The notes: generated by a model not told the origin, from the letters alone. DNA of 64,000 nt from Phytopythium helicoides (GCA_024867545.1 JANFNE010000059.1:186001-250000); one strand, 5' to 3'. Shown: positions 20,456 through 31,817, counted from the first letter of the stretch. Numbers and translations: made by a program.

Positions 20456-23044
20456 TCATCGGAAGGTTGAGAGGCCGATCGTGCGGTCGAACGACACGGT
20501 GAACATGGCATCGTGCTGCGGGTGCCACGTCGCGTGCAGCACCGTCTTCTCTGTGGGTACCAAAATAATCATCATCAATCAGGCGTTAGATCGCGAGAAC
20601 CCTTGAAACATTGCAAGACTACACGTACGGTGAATGCGGAGCGACTGCTGGGGCAACACGTTCGGGAACAGCGAGCCGCGCATACGCACGTCCCAAATAT
20701 TAACAGTACCGGTCTTGCTACCACACGAGACGTGCATGCCCGCGGGGGACCAGCGAGGCACGATGTACTGACTCGTCGACTGGCCAGTCATCGTCATGTT
20801 CATGGCCGCGAGCGCCGTACCTCGCTGAGCGCGGTCGCGCAAGTCGCGCAGCAACAAGTTGTGGTCGTTCTGCTCGAGGCTGCTGATAAGAAGCAAGTGT
20901 GGGTTGTGCGGGTGTTCGAGCACCTCGTTAATGCGTGAAATGGTCGGCTTGCGGCGCTCCATAATCAATTGAGTCTTCTGCGAGATCAGATCGTACTGAA
21001 TCACCAATCCGTCCAGTCCGCCAGTGTAGATCGCGTTGCGCTCCGAATGAATGCACAACGCCTTGATGTCGCTACGGTGCTCCCGATGCAGCACGTTAAA
21101 TTGGAAGTCGATGTCGTTGCTTCGGCTTCCAGTTGCATGCTCGTCCCACAGCACGACTGCATGATCCGACCCACCAGTTGTCACGAGTTTTGTACTTGTC
21201 ACTTGCGTTCCCCAACCACTCGGTATCCAGTCAATGGACGAAATGCCCTTCGGATGCAGCGTTGTGGCCATGGACGCAAGTCGACTCTTCGGAAGGTCTT
21301 GAGGCTGGTTCGTGTCTTTCAGACCTAGCTCGTGCAGCAACACGACACAGAACTCGCCCGTGCCATCGATCGGATCTCGGAACGCCATCGCGAGGCGGTT
21401 GCCATCCGGACTCCACTTGATGCTCTCGGCGCACGGGTTGTCCCTCCGGAATGAAGACGGTGTAAGCGACACGACCTTGGTGATCTCCTTCCTCGGGTGA
21501 TTGTAATTCCACAAGATGAGTCCGCCCTCGTCTGCGCTCGTCGCAAAGTATGCCTGCGCCATCGGGTTCACGCTCAAGTGCCGGCCTTTGCGCGCGCTGC
21601 CATCTAGGACCGAGTCAAATCGGTGATTCACCAAAAGCTTGCCCTCCTTAGCACGGCCCCAGAAGTTGTCTGGCATCTCTTTCAAGCTGGTGTTGTTGAA
21701 ACTGGCGCTGGCACTGGCGGTGGCATTCGTGCTGGCGGTAGAATTCGTGCTGGCGGTAGCATTGGCTTTGGTGGTAGTGGCAGTGTTGGTGTTCGCGGTG
21801 CTGGAACTGGTCTTGGTGCTCCTGGTACTCGCGTTGTTAGCAGCCTGTGTCTGGCGCGGTGGCGACTCGATCGGCACTGCTGTCGGCTTGGGGCTGGCGC
21901 GAGTGGAACTACTGCGCGAAGCTTGAGCTGCCTGCTCCTGCTTTACTTCAATTATCACAACGTCATCATCTTCCTCGTCATCCTCGTCATCTACGATACA
22001 CGGCCGCTTGGATGGCCGAGAGCTACTCTTGGCTTGCGTGCGGGACGAGGTCTTTCGGGAAGACCCGGACGATTCGGACGACGAGGAAGATGATCGCGCG
22101 CGATGAGACTTGGAGTGCGACCGGGTGTGCTCTCCTGTGCGGAAGCTCCTGGCGAGCTCCTGACGCTTCTTGAGTCCGTCAAGCGCGAGCTCCAAATCCA
22201 TCACATCGTATCGCTTCTTCTTGACGCGGTCGCGGAGACTGTCGAGCTCCTCCTCTAGATCCTGGAGCTCTGTCTTCCTCTTGGCAAGTCTGTTCTCAGT
22301 GTCCTTGACCTGCGCGTCGAGCTCCGAGCTCTCGCTAATGGACAATGACTCCTTGGCACGAGTCTTGGACTTGGATCGCTCTCTCTTCCGCGCGTGCGAC
22401 GAGTTGCTCTCTGCTGCTCGCGTGGACCGCGACGGCGACCGATGCGAGCGACCGCGAGAGCTACGCTGCCGGTCTGCCGACGGCGAGCGCCTCCGCGACG
22501 ACGGCTCTCTCCTGCGCTCCCTCGTGGTGGACTTGGAGCGCGTGCGGGTGCTCACGGGCGACGGTCTGCGCTCCCTCGACGATTCCGAGGGTCTCCAGCT
22601 GCTGGAGGACGTCGTGTGATACGAGTGGGTGGTAGCACGGCCCACCGACGGGTGTCTGCTGCTCCTGGAGCTCTCGTACCGCCGATTGCTCGCGTCGACG
22701 GACCGCGAGCGGCCGCGAGAAGACGCCGCGGGCCTCGTGGACGCGGACGACGGGCGCGCGCTCCTGCTGCTGTAGCTGGTCGAGGCGGCGGGCGTGGCCG
22801 ACGACTGGCGGTAGTAGCTGGCCTTGTTGGTGTTGCTGGTGGCGCGCGCGGTGCCAAGCGCGAAAACCTCCTGCCCCGGCCGCACGCTCATGGCGCGCGC
22901 GCGCGACTTGGACTTGGAGCGCGCGCGCATGGCGACGGACGGCGGCGCGTCCTCCTGGCGCGCGGGCGAGCGCCGCCGCTTGAGCAGCGCGTCGCTGCGC
23001 GCGAAGTCGCCCGCGGGGATCGAGAAGCCGCGCGCGTGGCTCAT
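20456..23044 (-). CDS. WD40-repeat protein with long Ser/Arg-rich N-terminus and coiled coil
   Basis: Exons 23044-20629 and 20550-20456 with a 78-bp intron (GTACGT donor); 836 residues. Splicing adds the last WD strand (EKTVLHATWHPQHDAMFTVS then FDRTIGLSTFR). Residues ~1-240 are rich in RS, RSR and SS dipeptides, like splicing-factor or chromatin linkers. A coiled coil follows (~245-305; ELQDLEEELDSLRDRVKKKR, YDVMDLELALDGLKKRQEL), then a KRP-type basic patch, an acidic DDEDDEEDDD stretch and Thr/Asn/Ala-rich low complexity. From about residue 470 a WD40 propeller is visible (GLILWNYNHP, IKWSPDGNRLAMAF, GGSDHAVVLWDE, GTVNIWDVRMRG). It is likely nuclear, presenting a protein-interaction propeller. 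Two genes 4-8 kb away share the coiled-coil module. ATG 23044 is the first ATG in frame. Confidence 0.8.
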
Positions 23045-24029
23045 GCCAACTGTCGGCTTTTCTCCGCCGGTGACGGCGATGGCGGCGGGAATTGCGGGGC
23101 TTTCCGCCAATCACCGCGCGGGAAACGGCGAGGAGCGCGCATGGATTGGCTGAAAATTACAGCCTTTCCCGCCAAAAGCCGCGGTATCAGCCGGCAAAGG
23201 CGCGCAAGGCACGACTCATGTCGGTGCGGCGGTGATTTACGTGCAGTTGAAGGCTCTGGCTGGCTGTACATCGCCTCTAGCCTCGCGGGGACATGCGGGC
23301 GGACGAGGGGGAGGGGCGCGCGTCGGTGTTCGCGCGACCGGCGCTGACCACCGGCGGTCGGCGGTTGCAACGCCGGCAGCGGCGCTTGATCCTCTCCTCG
23401 GCGCGGCTTTCCGCGCTCGTCGAGCCCGCAAACTGTCGCACGCGTCGCCGATTGCGACGCTCTCTCCTCGCACGACCGGATGCGGCGCGCACGGCGCTGC
23501 CAGCCGCCGTCAATTGGGCTGCGACGCGTTCCGCGCGCTCTCGGGAGCTTCCAGGAGCCGCGCGGACGTCCGGAGCGCGGGGATTCCGGCGGCCGTCGGC
23601 AGCCGTCGCTCGGCCATTGCCAACGTCCTTGGAAGCCGCGACATCCTCGTTATATCCCGAGAGCTGCGCTGCGACCTGCGTGGCACCGCGCCGAGCGAGA
23701 CTGGCCGCCACTATGCCGCCGTAGATCGCGCGGTTGTGTGCGCCGACGTTCAGTGCTCGCGGGCGGGCGCCGAAACATCCAGTCCGACACATGCAAGGTA
23801 TGGGTGCGCGAATGAGCGCGCGGTGACCTGAGTTTTCGCGCAAACCCCTCGGAATTAGCGCATCTCGCTACGAGTTGCGCGCGTATCTTGGCGTTCGTAT
23901 GCTCGCAGCCCCAACCCCCGCGCCGCAAATCGCGCCCGCGCTCGCCTGCTCGCGGCCCACTATTGCCCGCCACCCGGTACTCGCGCGGCTTCCTTTCCCC
24001 TCCCGCGACAGTCGAGAAAGTCCGCGAGT
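23045..24029. promoter_or_regulatory. Divergent intergenic region
   Basis: 985 bp separating the ATGs of the WD40 gene (-) and the ABC transporter (+). It is extremely GC-rich with many CGCG and GCGC runs, which generates spurious open frames on all strands. It should hold two promoters, but no TATA box or named element could be assigned. Confidence 0.4.
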
Positions 24030-26999
24030 ATGAAGCAATCGCACCTGCCGACGGCGTTCGACGGCTCGCCCATGGCCGGCGCGGAGCTCGGCACGGATGG
24101 CGCGGGCAGCGCTAGCGGCTTCGTCAAGATCGGCGGCCCGCTGACTGACGCGTCGGACCCGCGCGCTATCAAGGGCGGCGGCGGCGCGCCAGGGAACGGC
24201 CACCGCCTGTTCTACCTGCGCGTCATCGACTCGCGCAAGTGGCATTACTCGGAGACCTTCGCGCTCTTCCTCGACTTTTTCGTGCAGCTGCTCGCCATCT
24301 CCTTCACGGCTGAGAGCACCTTCCACGAGTCGGTCGCTGCCAAGGCCTCGCGCTACTTTTCCTCGGGGCTCATGCTCTGCTACTTCATTGACATGGTCAT
24401 CCGCGTGCTCGGGCTGCGCACTGCGCTCTTCCGGTCTCACTCCAACATTGCCGATTTGCTAGCGCTGCTCGCGCTCGTCGCGCTGCTCGTCGCGAGGTAC
24501 ATGATGGGCAAGTACGAACACCACTTCACGCTTGGATACCTGTGCCTCGTGTCGCTGCGACTCATCCTCAAGCCACGCGCGCGTACCTTCTCCAAGAAGC
24601 TGCACAAGTTCCGCGCCAACGGAGACCACATCCGCATCTCGATCGAGTCGCTGCGCGCCTCGCTCGCGCGCATCCCCGGCATCTCGGCGCTCTCCATCGA
24701 AATGATGGAGACTGACCTGCTCATCATCTGTGGTCGCGACGAGGGAGACATGACCCGCGACGAGCTCATGAACTTTCTCGAGCGCGCGCTGCACTACCGC
24801 CCGCCCAACCTTTCGGCCACCGAGTTCCTGGCTTACCTGCGCGACATTGACGCCTCGTCGTCGAACGTCGCCTACGGCATCCCGGACGTCGTGCGCAGCA
24901 CGCTCTGGCACTGGTCGAGCCAGACGGGCGACATGATCTTCATCTCGTTCGTCGTGTGCATCAATGCCGCCGTCAGCCCCGCCATGTCGTACTTTTTGTC
25001 AGTGCTGTCTGACGCGTTCGACTCGATCGACGAGCCCGTCAAGGACGAGAGCACGCTCAGGTTTGGTATCATGGGCACGCTCGGACTCTGTGTACCGTAC
25101 GTGCTTGGTGACTACGCGGTCGGCTACTTCCAGTCCAAGATGATTTCCAAGGCCACTGAGGTGCTGCAGTCGAGCGTTCTCGAGATCATTCTTCACCAGG
25201 ATACGCAGTTCTTCGCCGAGCGCTCGGAGGGTGACCTCAACAACTTGTTCTCGAGTGATATCGCTCGTGTGAACTCGCTGTGGCAGGCTGTTTTCTGGAA
25301 CCTGCTGAACCCGCTCGTGGCCGTGGTGTTTGGTTTCGGCTACGCCCTGTATATGGACGTCTCGATCGGCGTCATGTCGTTTGCATTCACGGCCATGCTG
25401 TTGAGCAGTGGTCCGCAGGGTTTTGCTGCTCAGCGATCGAAGGAGTTTGGCTCCAAGAACGCGTACGTTGCCGCCGAATTTCAGAACGCTGTGAGCTGCC
25501 AAAAGGTTGTGCGTGCGTATGCCATTCAGGACCCTCTTCTTACGCGCTTTCGCAAGACGTGCGCTACGCTGCGGAAGAACCAGTTCTCGAAGGACTTTTG
25601 GTCGAGTGTTGTGCAAATCTACATCGAGTCGGCCATGTATATTTTCACGGCTATTATGACGGCCTCGCTGGCAATGAAGGTGTGGCGCGGCGAGATTGCT
25701 GCTGGCGACTTTTTTGGCTTCTACTCGCTGCTGACGCGCGTTTCTACGCCTGTCACTACGCTCGGTGGCTTCATGCGTGTTGCTATCGGTAATGCTTCGA
25801 GTCTGCAGCGTCTGGACGACATTGTGCTGGGTCTTGGCCCGAACTCTGGTCCGGATGACAGTGACAAGGATATGCCGTCGCTGCCCAAGATGGAGCACGA
25901 TCTCCGCGTTGAGAAGCTTGTGTTCAAGTACGACAAGACGTCGGAGAACTACATTCTGAATGAGTTGACGGCGACGATCCCGCGTGGCGCTTACTCCTGT
26001 ATCGTCGGACCCTCGGGTTGTGGTAAGAGTACGCTGCTGGCGTGTTTGATGCAGTTTCAGGACGCCGATGGCGGCTGCATCCGCCTTGACGGTCACGACA
26101 TTTTCAACTTTTCGAAGAAGTCGTTCATGGACCAGACTGCGGTCGTGTTCCAGGATGGCGGTATTCTTAACGGCTCGATCTACGACAACATTCGCTACGG
26201 TAACGTCAATGCCTCGAACGCGGACTGCGAAGAGGCTGCGCGTCTTGCCGAGTGCCACTTTATCAAGGACCTCAAGGACGGCTTCGAGACGATTGTCGGC
26301 CAGCACGCGACGTGCAACTTGAGTGGTGGTCAGGCACAGCGTATCTGTTTGGCGCGTGCGCTGTGCCGCCGTCCGAGTCTTCTGCTGCTCGACGAAGCGA
26401 CGAGTGCGCTTGACCCCGAGACGGAGGCTTCGATTGTAGCAACACTTGAGCGCCTCTCGAGCAAGATGAACATGACTATCATCTCGGTGACGCATCGTCT
26501 TTCGACGGCGCTCAACGCTGATTTGATCCTCGTGCTCAACAAGGGTCGCGTCGCGGAGCAGGGTCGGTACGATGCTCTTGTCCAGCAGGGCGGCCTCTTC
26601 TACGAGATGGTGCACAAGACGGCGGACAAGGAGGACGAGGAGAAGCCTGCCACAGAGGTGGCGACGAAGCGTACTTTTATTGGCACGGATGCTATCAGCA
26701 CGGTGCCGGAGGACCAGGCGAAGATGCAGGACAGCGCGCTGGCTCTTCAGCAGTTCACCAAGAACCTGAGCACGCGTGTGGGTCAGGACGCGGCCGATCC
26801 GACTGGACGTTCCAACACGACGTGGTACCGCTATGGTTCACGTCTGTCGCACCGCAGCCGCAAGACCAGCCAGGGCGAAGATGCGTATGGGCGGCGCTCG
26901 GGTAACAACAGCGACGCTCCGTCGTGGTTCGGCGACCAACGAGGCGCTGCTTCGTCTGCAGCAAGCGAGGAAGAACGCAGCAAGTACTTTGTGCTGTAG
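24030..26999 (+). CDS. ABC exporter (ABCB half-transporter type) with N-terminal voltage-sensor-like domain
   Basis: 989 residues, single exon. The C-terminal nucleotide-binding domain is complete: Walker A GPSGCGKST (~660), Q-loop VVFQDGG, signature LSGGQ (~764), Walker B LLLLDEATSALD with D788, and H-loop H822 (VTHRL). Residues ~290-620 are the six-helix transmembrane domain of type-IV exporters (TQFFAERSEGDLNNLFSSDI is the usual coupling-helix region). Before it, residues ~70-190 hold four hydrophobic helices resembling a voltage-sensor S1-S4: S2 YFIDMVIRVLGLRTALF, S3 beginning SNIADLL, S4 SLRLILKPRARTFSKKL with several basic residues. ABCB half-transporters normally lack this. The 190-290 linker is unrecognised and the C-terminal ~120 residues are polar. 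Family role: ATP-driven export or flippase, probably as a homodimer; substrate unknown. Whether the N-terminal unit senses voltage is inference. Confidence 0.85.
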   Translation: MKQSHLPTAFDGSPMAGAELGTDGAGSASGFVKIGGPLTDASDPRAIKGGGGAPGNGHRLFYLRVIDSRKWHYSETFALFLDFFVQLLAISFTAESTFHESVAAKASRYFSSGLMLCYFIDMVIRVLGLRTALFRSHSNIADLLALLALVALLVARYMMGKYEHHFTLGYLCLVSLRLILKPRARTFSKKLHKFRANGDHIRISIESLRASLARIPGISALSIEMMETDLLIICGRDEGDMTRDELMNFLERALHYRPPNLSATEFLAYLRDIDASSSNVAYGIPDVVRSTLWHWSSQTGDMIFISFVVCINAAVSPAMSYFLSVLSDAFDSIDEPVKDESTLRFGIMGTLGLCVPYVLGDYAVGYFQSKMISKATEVLQSSVLEIILHQDTQFFAERSEGDLNNLFSSDIARVNSLWQAVFWNLLNPLVAVVFGFGYALYMDVSIGVMSFAFTAMLLSSGPQGFAAQRSKEFGSKNAYVAAEFQNAVSCQKVVRAYAIQDPLLTRFRKTCATLRKNQFSKDFWSSVVQIYIESAMYIFTAIMTASLAMKVWRGEIAAGDFFGFYSLLTRVSTPVTTLGGFMRVAIGNASSLQRLDDIVLGLGPNSGPDDSDKDMPSLPKMEHDLRVEKLVFKYDKTSENYILNELTATIPRGAYSCIVGPSGCGKSTLLACLMQFQDADGGCIRLDGHDIFNFSKKSFMDQTAVVFQDGGILNGSIYDNIRYGNVNASNADCEEAARLAECHFIKDLKDGFETIVGQHATCNLSGGQAQRICLARALCRRPSLLLLDEATSALDPETEASIVATLERLSSKMNMTIISVTHRLSTALNADLILVLNKGRVAEQGRYDALVQQGGLFYEMVHKTADKEDEEKPATEVATKRTFIGTDAISTVPEDQAKMQDSALALQQFTKNLSTRVGQDAADPTGRSNTTWYRYGSRLSHRSRKTSQGEDAYGRRSGNNSDAPSWFGDQRGAASSAASEEERSKYFVL

Positions 27000-27196
27000 G
27001 TTGCAGTGGCGGCTGCCTTGCTGGCGCCGTGGGTTCGTCGGTCACGCGCGGCGTTGGGGTGCCGGAGTATTTACTCGCCTCGCTCGAGTTGGGGCGGCCG
27101 ACACGTATCGGTCCACGTCATGTGCTTTTCAATGCGTTTCACTCCTCTTTCCGTGTGATTCATAGATACCTATTGATGCAAACTGATACGAGTGTT

Positions 27197-28948
27197 TCAC
27201 AGCATAACCTCTCGCGTTTCCTGAGGCTGTTGTTGTTGTGGCTTGCTGTTCCTGCGCGGAGCTCGTGAATTAGGGATCGGGCGCTCCTTCTCGTTCTCCC
27301 TGGTCTGCTGCGGTTTGCTGGGCCTGCGCTGCTGGTCCCGTTCGTTCCGGCCATTCGACGGTCTGCGCTCCTTGTCGTTCTGCGACGAGTGGTGAGGCTT
27401 GCTGAGCCTGCGCTGCTGGTCGAGCTCGGGTCGGGCATTTGATGGCTTCCTCCCCTTGACGCCTTCCAGGTCATGATGCGGTTTGCTCTGTCGGTGGTCG
27501 CGCTCGTGACGGCCATTGGACAGCTTCCGCTCCTTCTCGCTTCCGTGCGCGTGCTGCCGCTTGTCGAGGTAGAACTGCTGGTTGCGCTCGTAATGCCCGT
27601 AGGACAGCTTGCGGTGCCGTCTCTCCATCTCCTCCTCCATCGCACGCTGCATCAGATCATACTTTCGCAGCTGGTCGCGCTCATGTCGAGCCTTGGCCAG
27701 CTTGCGCTGTTCCTTCTCCATCTCTTCCTCCAGCGCCTTGGTCTGCGCTCGCAGCTCGGCGAGCGATGCATCGGCCATCCACTCGTCTTCGGGTTGCGCG
27801 TCTTCATCGTCCTCGACTTGCTGCTTGGCCTTTTCGGCCTCTTTCTCGGCTTCCGGCTGCACCTCGGCGAGCTGCTGCTCAAGCTCATCCAGCTGTCGCC
27901 GCCACTCGCTTCGCTCCTTCCGCATCCGCTCGTTGCCCTGCTTGAGACGCTCAATGTCGCGCGTCAGCAGCTGGTGGCGCTCCTCCAGCCGCCGCGCGCG
28001 CTCCTTCTCAGGGTTTACGGCTCCAGGAGCTTCCAACGCCCGCAGCTCGGTCAGCACGCGCTCGAGACGCCGCTGGTCGCGGGCAAGCGCGCTGCGAGTG
28101 TCCTGCAGCGCTCGCTGGTCGGCGTGGAGCTCATCGACAGCGTGCGAGAGCACGAGGCTCTTGGCCGACACGAGCGCCAGCGCCTTGGTGAGCTCACGCC
28201 GGTCGAGCTCTCCGCGCTCCGCGACGATCTCGTTCGTCACGAGCACGCGCGCGAGAGCGTCGGCGCGGTGGTCGACCATGCGCTGCAGCTTGTCCCCATG
28301 CAGCTCATCGGCGCTCGCGTCCTCGAGCGTCTCGACCGTTCCAGCGCTGTCGTCGTCGCTCTCGCTCTCGCTGGCGTCGTCCGTGTCGAACGAGCGCGTG
28401 ACGTCTGCGAAGCGGAGGCGCACGGGCCGCTTGGCGCGCTTGAGCTCCTTGACCACCTGCGCGTAGCTGTACCCCGCGAGCGACACTTCGTTGATGCCTG
28501 TGAGCCGCATGCCCACGACGAGCCGCCTGGCCGCCACAAAAGACGCCGTCAGTCGCAGCTCAACCACCTTCTACGCCTGCAGCCACGCACTTTTCCGGCG
28601 GGACGCTCCAGTTGTAGAGCTCGGCCGCGCCGGCGCGCTTGCTGCGCGAAGGCTTGGGCAGCGCGTCCACCTCGGCCGCAAATGCGCCGAGCATGGCATC
28701 GGCCGACACCTCTCGCAGGCTGACGCCCAGCCGCGGCTGCGTGAACTCGATCTCGATCTCCAGCGCCCAGCCGAAGCTCCCACCGGCCGCTGCACGCCAC
28801 CACCGCGTCAGTCTCGTCCCTCGCGTTCCAAGCTTCGCAGCGACGCACCGAGCACTGGGACGGGCGAGCGGCAGCTCAGCGCCTGCGGACGCGCCGACCG
28901 CCGGCGCCGGCGCATGGTCGGCAGCGTCAGGCTGCGCACGAGCGGCAT
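27197..28948 (-). CDS. PDZ-domain coiled-coil protein (shorter paralogue)
   Basis: Proposed exons 28948-28849, 28789-28591 and 28526-27197, with 59- and 64-bp introns (both GTGCGT donors); 542 residues. The PDZ-type fold is spread over exons 2 and 3: ALEIEIEFTQPRLGVSLREV, YNWSVPPEK spliced to RLVVGMRLTGINEVSLAGYS, then YAQVVKELKRAKRPVRLRFADV. A long coiled coil follows (residues ~160-400; many ER/EL heptads), then Arg/Asn/Gln-rich tandem-like repeats (KERRPSNGRNERDQQRR and similar). Compared with its neighbour at 29330-31817 it lacks the N-terminal WW and C-terminal PH domains. It is likely a scaffold. The first exon is weakly supported. The gene converges on the ABC transporter (197-bp gap). 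Confidence 0.7.
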
Positions 28949-29329
28949 CCTGTCGGAGCAGCAATGGGCGGACTTGGACTTGCCGCGCGTGGCCGCGGCT
29001 CGGCAAAGGAGCTGCTCGCGCCAGATGGCGTATAGGGCCACTCTACCAGCGCTGGATGTCTGCTGGCTACATGGGGTAGACCGTATAGCTGGACCTCGTA
29101 GAGGCTGTGCTAGTCGTATCATGTCCGCTGATGTCCGGATACGGAGTGTATACCGTAACGACCGACTTCAAGGTCAGCGCGTAGCCATCACCATCGCAAG
29201 ATGGAGCGTCGTGGGCTCAGCAACTCACACTCCATGCCATTAACACCGACCACCGGCCGCCTGCGCGCTCTACTGCAGATACGTACACTCGACTCGCCAC
29301 ACCCACCGACCGACCACCCACGCGCGCGC
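28949..29329. other. Intergenic between the tandem PDZ genes
   Basis: About 380 bp holding the promoter of the shorter PDZ gene and the 3' UTR of the longer. No further feature was seen. Confidence 0.4.
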
Positions 29330-31817
29330 TCAGAAGCCGAGCGTCGCGCGGCCGTAGAACTGGCTGTCCTCCTCCGGGAAATCGTCGTTGTTGCTGTCGC
29401 CCATGCCCATGACCGTGAAGTTCCCGCGGCGCATCTCGGCCTCCGAGCTTTCGGCCTTCTGCGCCAGCGCTGCCAGCGGGTCCTTGACGCGCGAAGACGA
29501 CGGCTTCTGCGCTCTCTGCTGCTGCTTGGCGAGCAGGTACGCGCGCGCATCTCGCAGCGCTGTCACCCAGATCTGCAGCTCCTGAGTATCCTTCGTGTAA
29601 AAGTGCGACTGCTGCGAGTCCGTACTCAGCAGGAACGTTTTGCCGCGCTTGAAGTCCTCGCACACGAGCTCGAAGCTCTTGTCGGCCAGATTGATCTCGC
29701 CGCGCACTTCCGTGTCGTTGCGACGCTTATAATACTTGAGGAAGCCATCGCTCGTAATCTCGCACCAGCGCTCGCGCGCTCCACGCTTCGTTTTGATGTT
29801 CTTGATGAGGCCACGCCCGTCACTCCACTCGGTCGGGCCCTTGTCGAGGAACCCGGTCAGTGTAGGAATTCTATCTACGGTCTTAGTAGCGCGGGGCTTG
29901 TCCACCGACATCTTGCGTGACGTCTGCGTCCGGTCCGCTGCTTGTGCAGCCCCAGATGCCGACGCATTCGACGCATTCCGACGACGCGATGACGCCTGAG
30001 AGGAATCACCTGATCCTGCAGCCGCTGACGATGCAGCAGCGCTTCCAGTTGTTCCCCCGTTCTTAAGTAGATGAAGTTGATCCTGTGCAACTTTGAGCTC
30101 CTCCTTGATCTTTTGTCGCTTGCGCTGGCACTCCTTCGCCAACTTTTGGTCACCAGACTGTGCAGCCTTAGAAAGCGTGTCCACAACAGATCTCTGCTTC
30201 TTACGGAGCTCGAGGATTTTCGCTTCGAGCTCTGCAATTTCTGACTTGGGCTTGTCTGCGCCGCTGCTGCTCGAGCTTAGAGATGTTTTCTCTTTCTCCT
30301 TCTCCTCTCTGCTAGCACGGCCACCAGACGAGTTTGATGATGTAGAAACTTGAGACGACGACAAGGATGTCGACGATCCTGTCAGACTCGCATAATGCTT
30401 GTTGAGCTGCTCCATCTCCTTGAGTACCTTGCTTGCCTTACGCTGCTCCTTGACCAACTCTTCCTCAATCGCTCGGCGCTTTTTCTTGACTGCTGCAAGC
30501 TGTTCGGCAGGAGTGGCGTTCGGGTCGAGACTGAAAAACTCTTCGTCGGCTGCTTTATCCTCTTCTTCTGTCGTTGTGTTTTCGATTTTGGACAATTGGT
30601 TCTCGAGACCGTCTAAAGACGACTGTAGAGTCACGCGCTCCTTCCGTAATCGCTTGTTTCCTGCGCTCATTTTGTTGATATCCTCAGTGAGCTCCGCATT
30701 TCTCTTTGCGAGTTCATTCGCACGGACCAGCTCTGGGTTCTCGATCACATAAGACTCTTGAAGCTTTAAATTCTTGAGCATCTGCTCATATTTGGTCTTG
30801 TCGGATTTGAGCTGGTCGTTCTCTTTCCGAAGCTCCATCCGGCGCGCATTCAGCACGTCGAATGCCGATGAGAGCACGTCCCACTTGGCTTTCATCGTCA
30901 CCATGTCTCGCAGCAGCTTTTTGTTCTCGATTGTCCACATCTCCGTGTGCAGTTCGCCCGTGACGAGTACGCGTGTAAACTCTCGTTTCTGCTGCAAGTA
31001 TGCCGACGAATTACCACCACTCGCAGAACGATCTCGGTCGCGAGCCTGTTTGCTATCGCGCTCGGCCTGCTCCTCGACGGTTCCCTTCGCGACGTCTGCA
31101 AAGCGGATGTGCACGGGCCGAGACGCCGCTTTGAGCTTGTCCACGACGTCTCTGTAGGTGAGTCCGGCGAGCGACACGCCCTCGATGCTTGTGACGCGCA
31201 TCCCGACGGTCAGTCGTCTGTCAATAGCGATATCAGATTTGATTAATTGAAGTATCTTGAAAAGCTCTTGAACGAGAGGGTGGTTTCACATCAACCAACC
31301 TGTCAGCCTTGACGCTCCAGTTGTAGAGCTCTGCGGGTCCCGCCTTGCCGTTGACCTTGGGGAGGTCGTCGACCTCGGCCTGGAACTGCGGGTACAGGAT
31401 GGTCTCCATCTGGTGCACCTCTCTGAGACTCACGCCGAGGCGGCCCTCCGTGAACTCGATCTCGACTTCGGTGACCCAGTTGTATCCCTTGGCAGGCGCT
31501 GCTCAGATACACAAACGCGCCTCTGTAAGTACGACTCCAACGGCGCTCGCCGGCAGCATCCAGACGGCGACCCACGCTTGGGCGTCTTGAGCATGGGCGG
31601 CACCCACTGGGTCTTTCCCTCAGGGTTGATGTAGTAGAAGCGGCCCTTCTGCGAGTTGCTCTCCTTGCGCGTCCACCCGGGCGGCAGCTTCTCCTTGTCC
31701 TCGCCCTTGTCGCCCTTGCCCTTGGCGGACCCCGCGCTGTTGTGTCTGCGGCCCAAGATCGCGCCGTCAGCCGCCGCTGCGCCGCAAATCGCCCCCGCGC
31801 GCCACGCACCGCCACAT
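29330..31817 (-). CDS. WW-PDZ-coiled-coil-PH scaffold protein
   Basis: Proposed exons 31817-31810 (8 nt: ATGTGGCG), 31745-31576, 31498-31300 and 31217-29330; introns 64, 77 and 82 bp; 754 residues. Domain order: WW (LPPGWTRKESNSQKGRFYYI to TQWVPP), PDZ (EVEIEFTEGRLGVSLREV, YNWSVKADRRLTVGMRVTSI, EGVSLAGLTYRDVVDKLK), long coiled coil (~170-480), then PH (LTGFLDKG, RWCEITSDGFLKYYKRR, IWVTALRDARAYLLAKQQQ). It would bind proline-rich ligands (WW), C-terminal peptides (PDZ) and phosphoinositides or membranes (PH), as a signalling scaffold. The start is uncertain: a longer reading from ATG 32044 without the first splice is possible, but a partial copy near 43150 diverges exactly at the proposed exon-2 acceptor, which favours the spliced model. 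The gene is divergent from the methionine-salvage gene. Confidence 0.75.

Noticed and set aside
22394..23347. 317-codon + frame over the WD40 gene N-terminus
   Set aside because: Arg/Ala/Gly-rich antisense of the Ser/Arg repeat region.
24999..26615. 538-codon minus-strand frame over the ABC transporter
   Set aside because: Mirror of codon bias in the ABC gene; no recognisable motifs.
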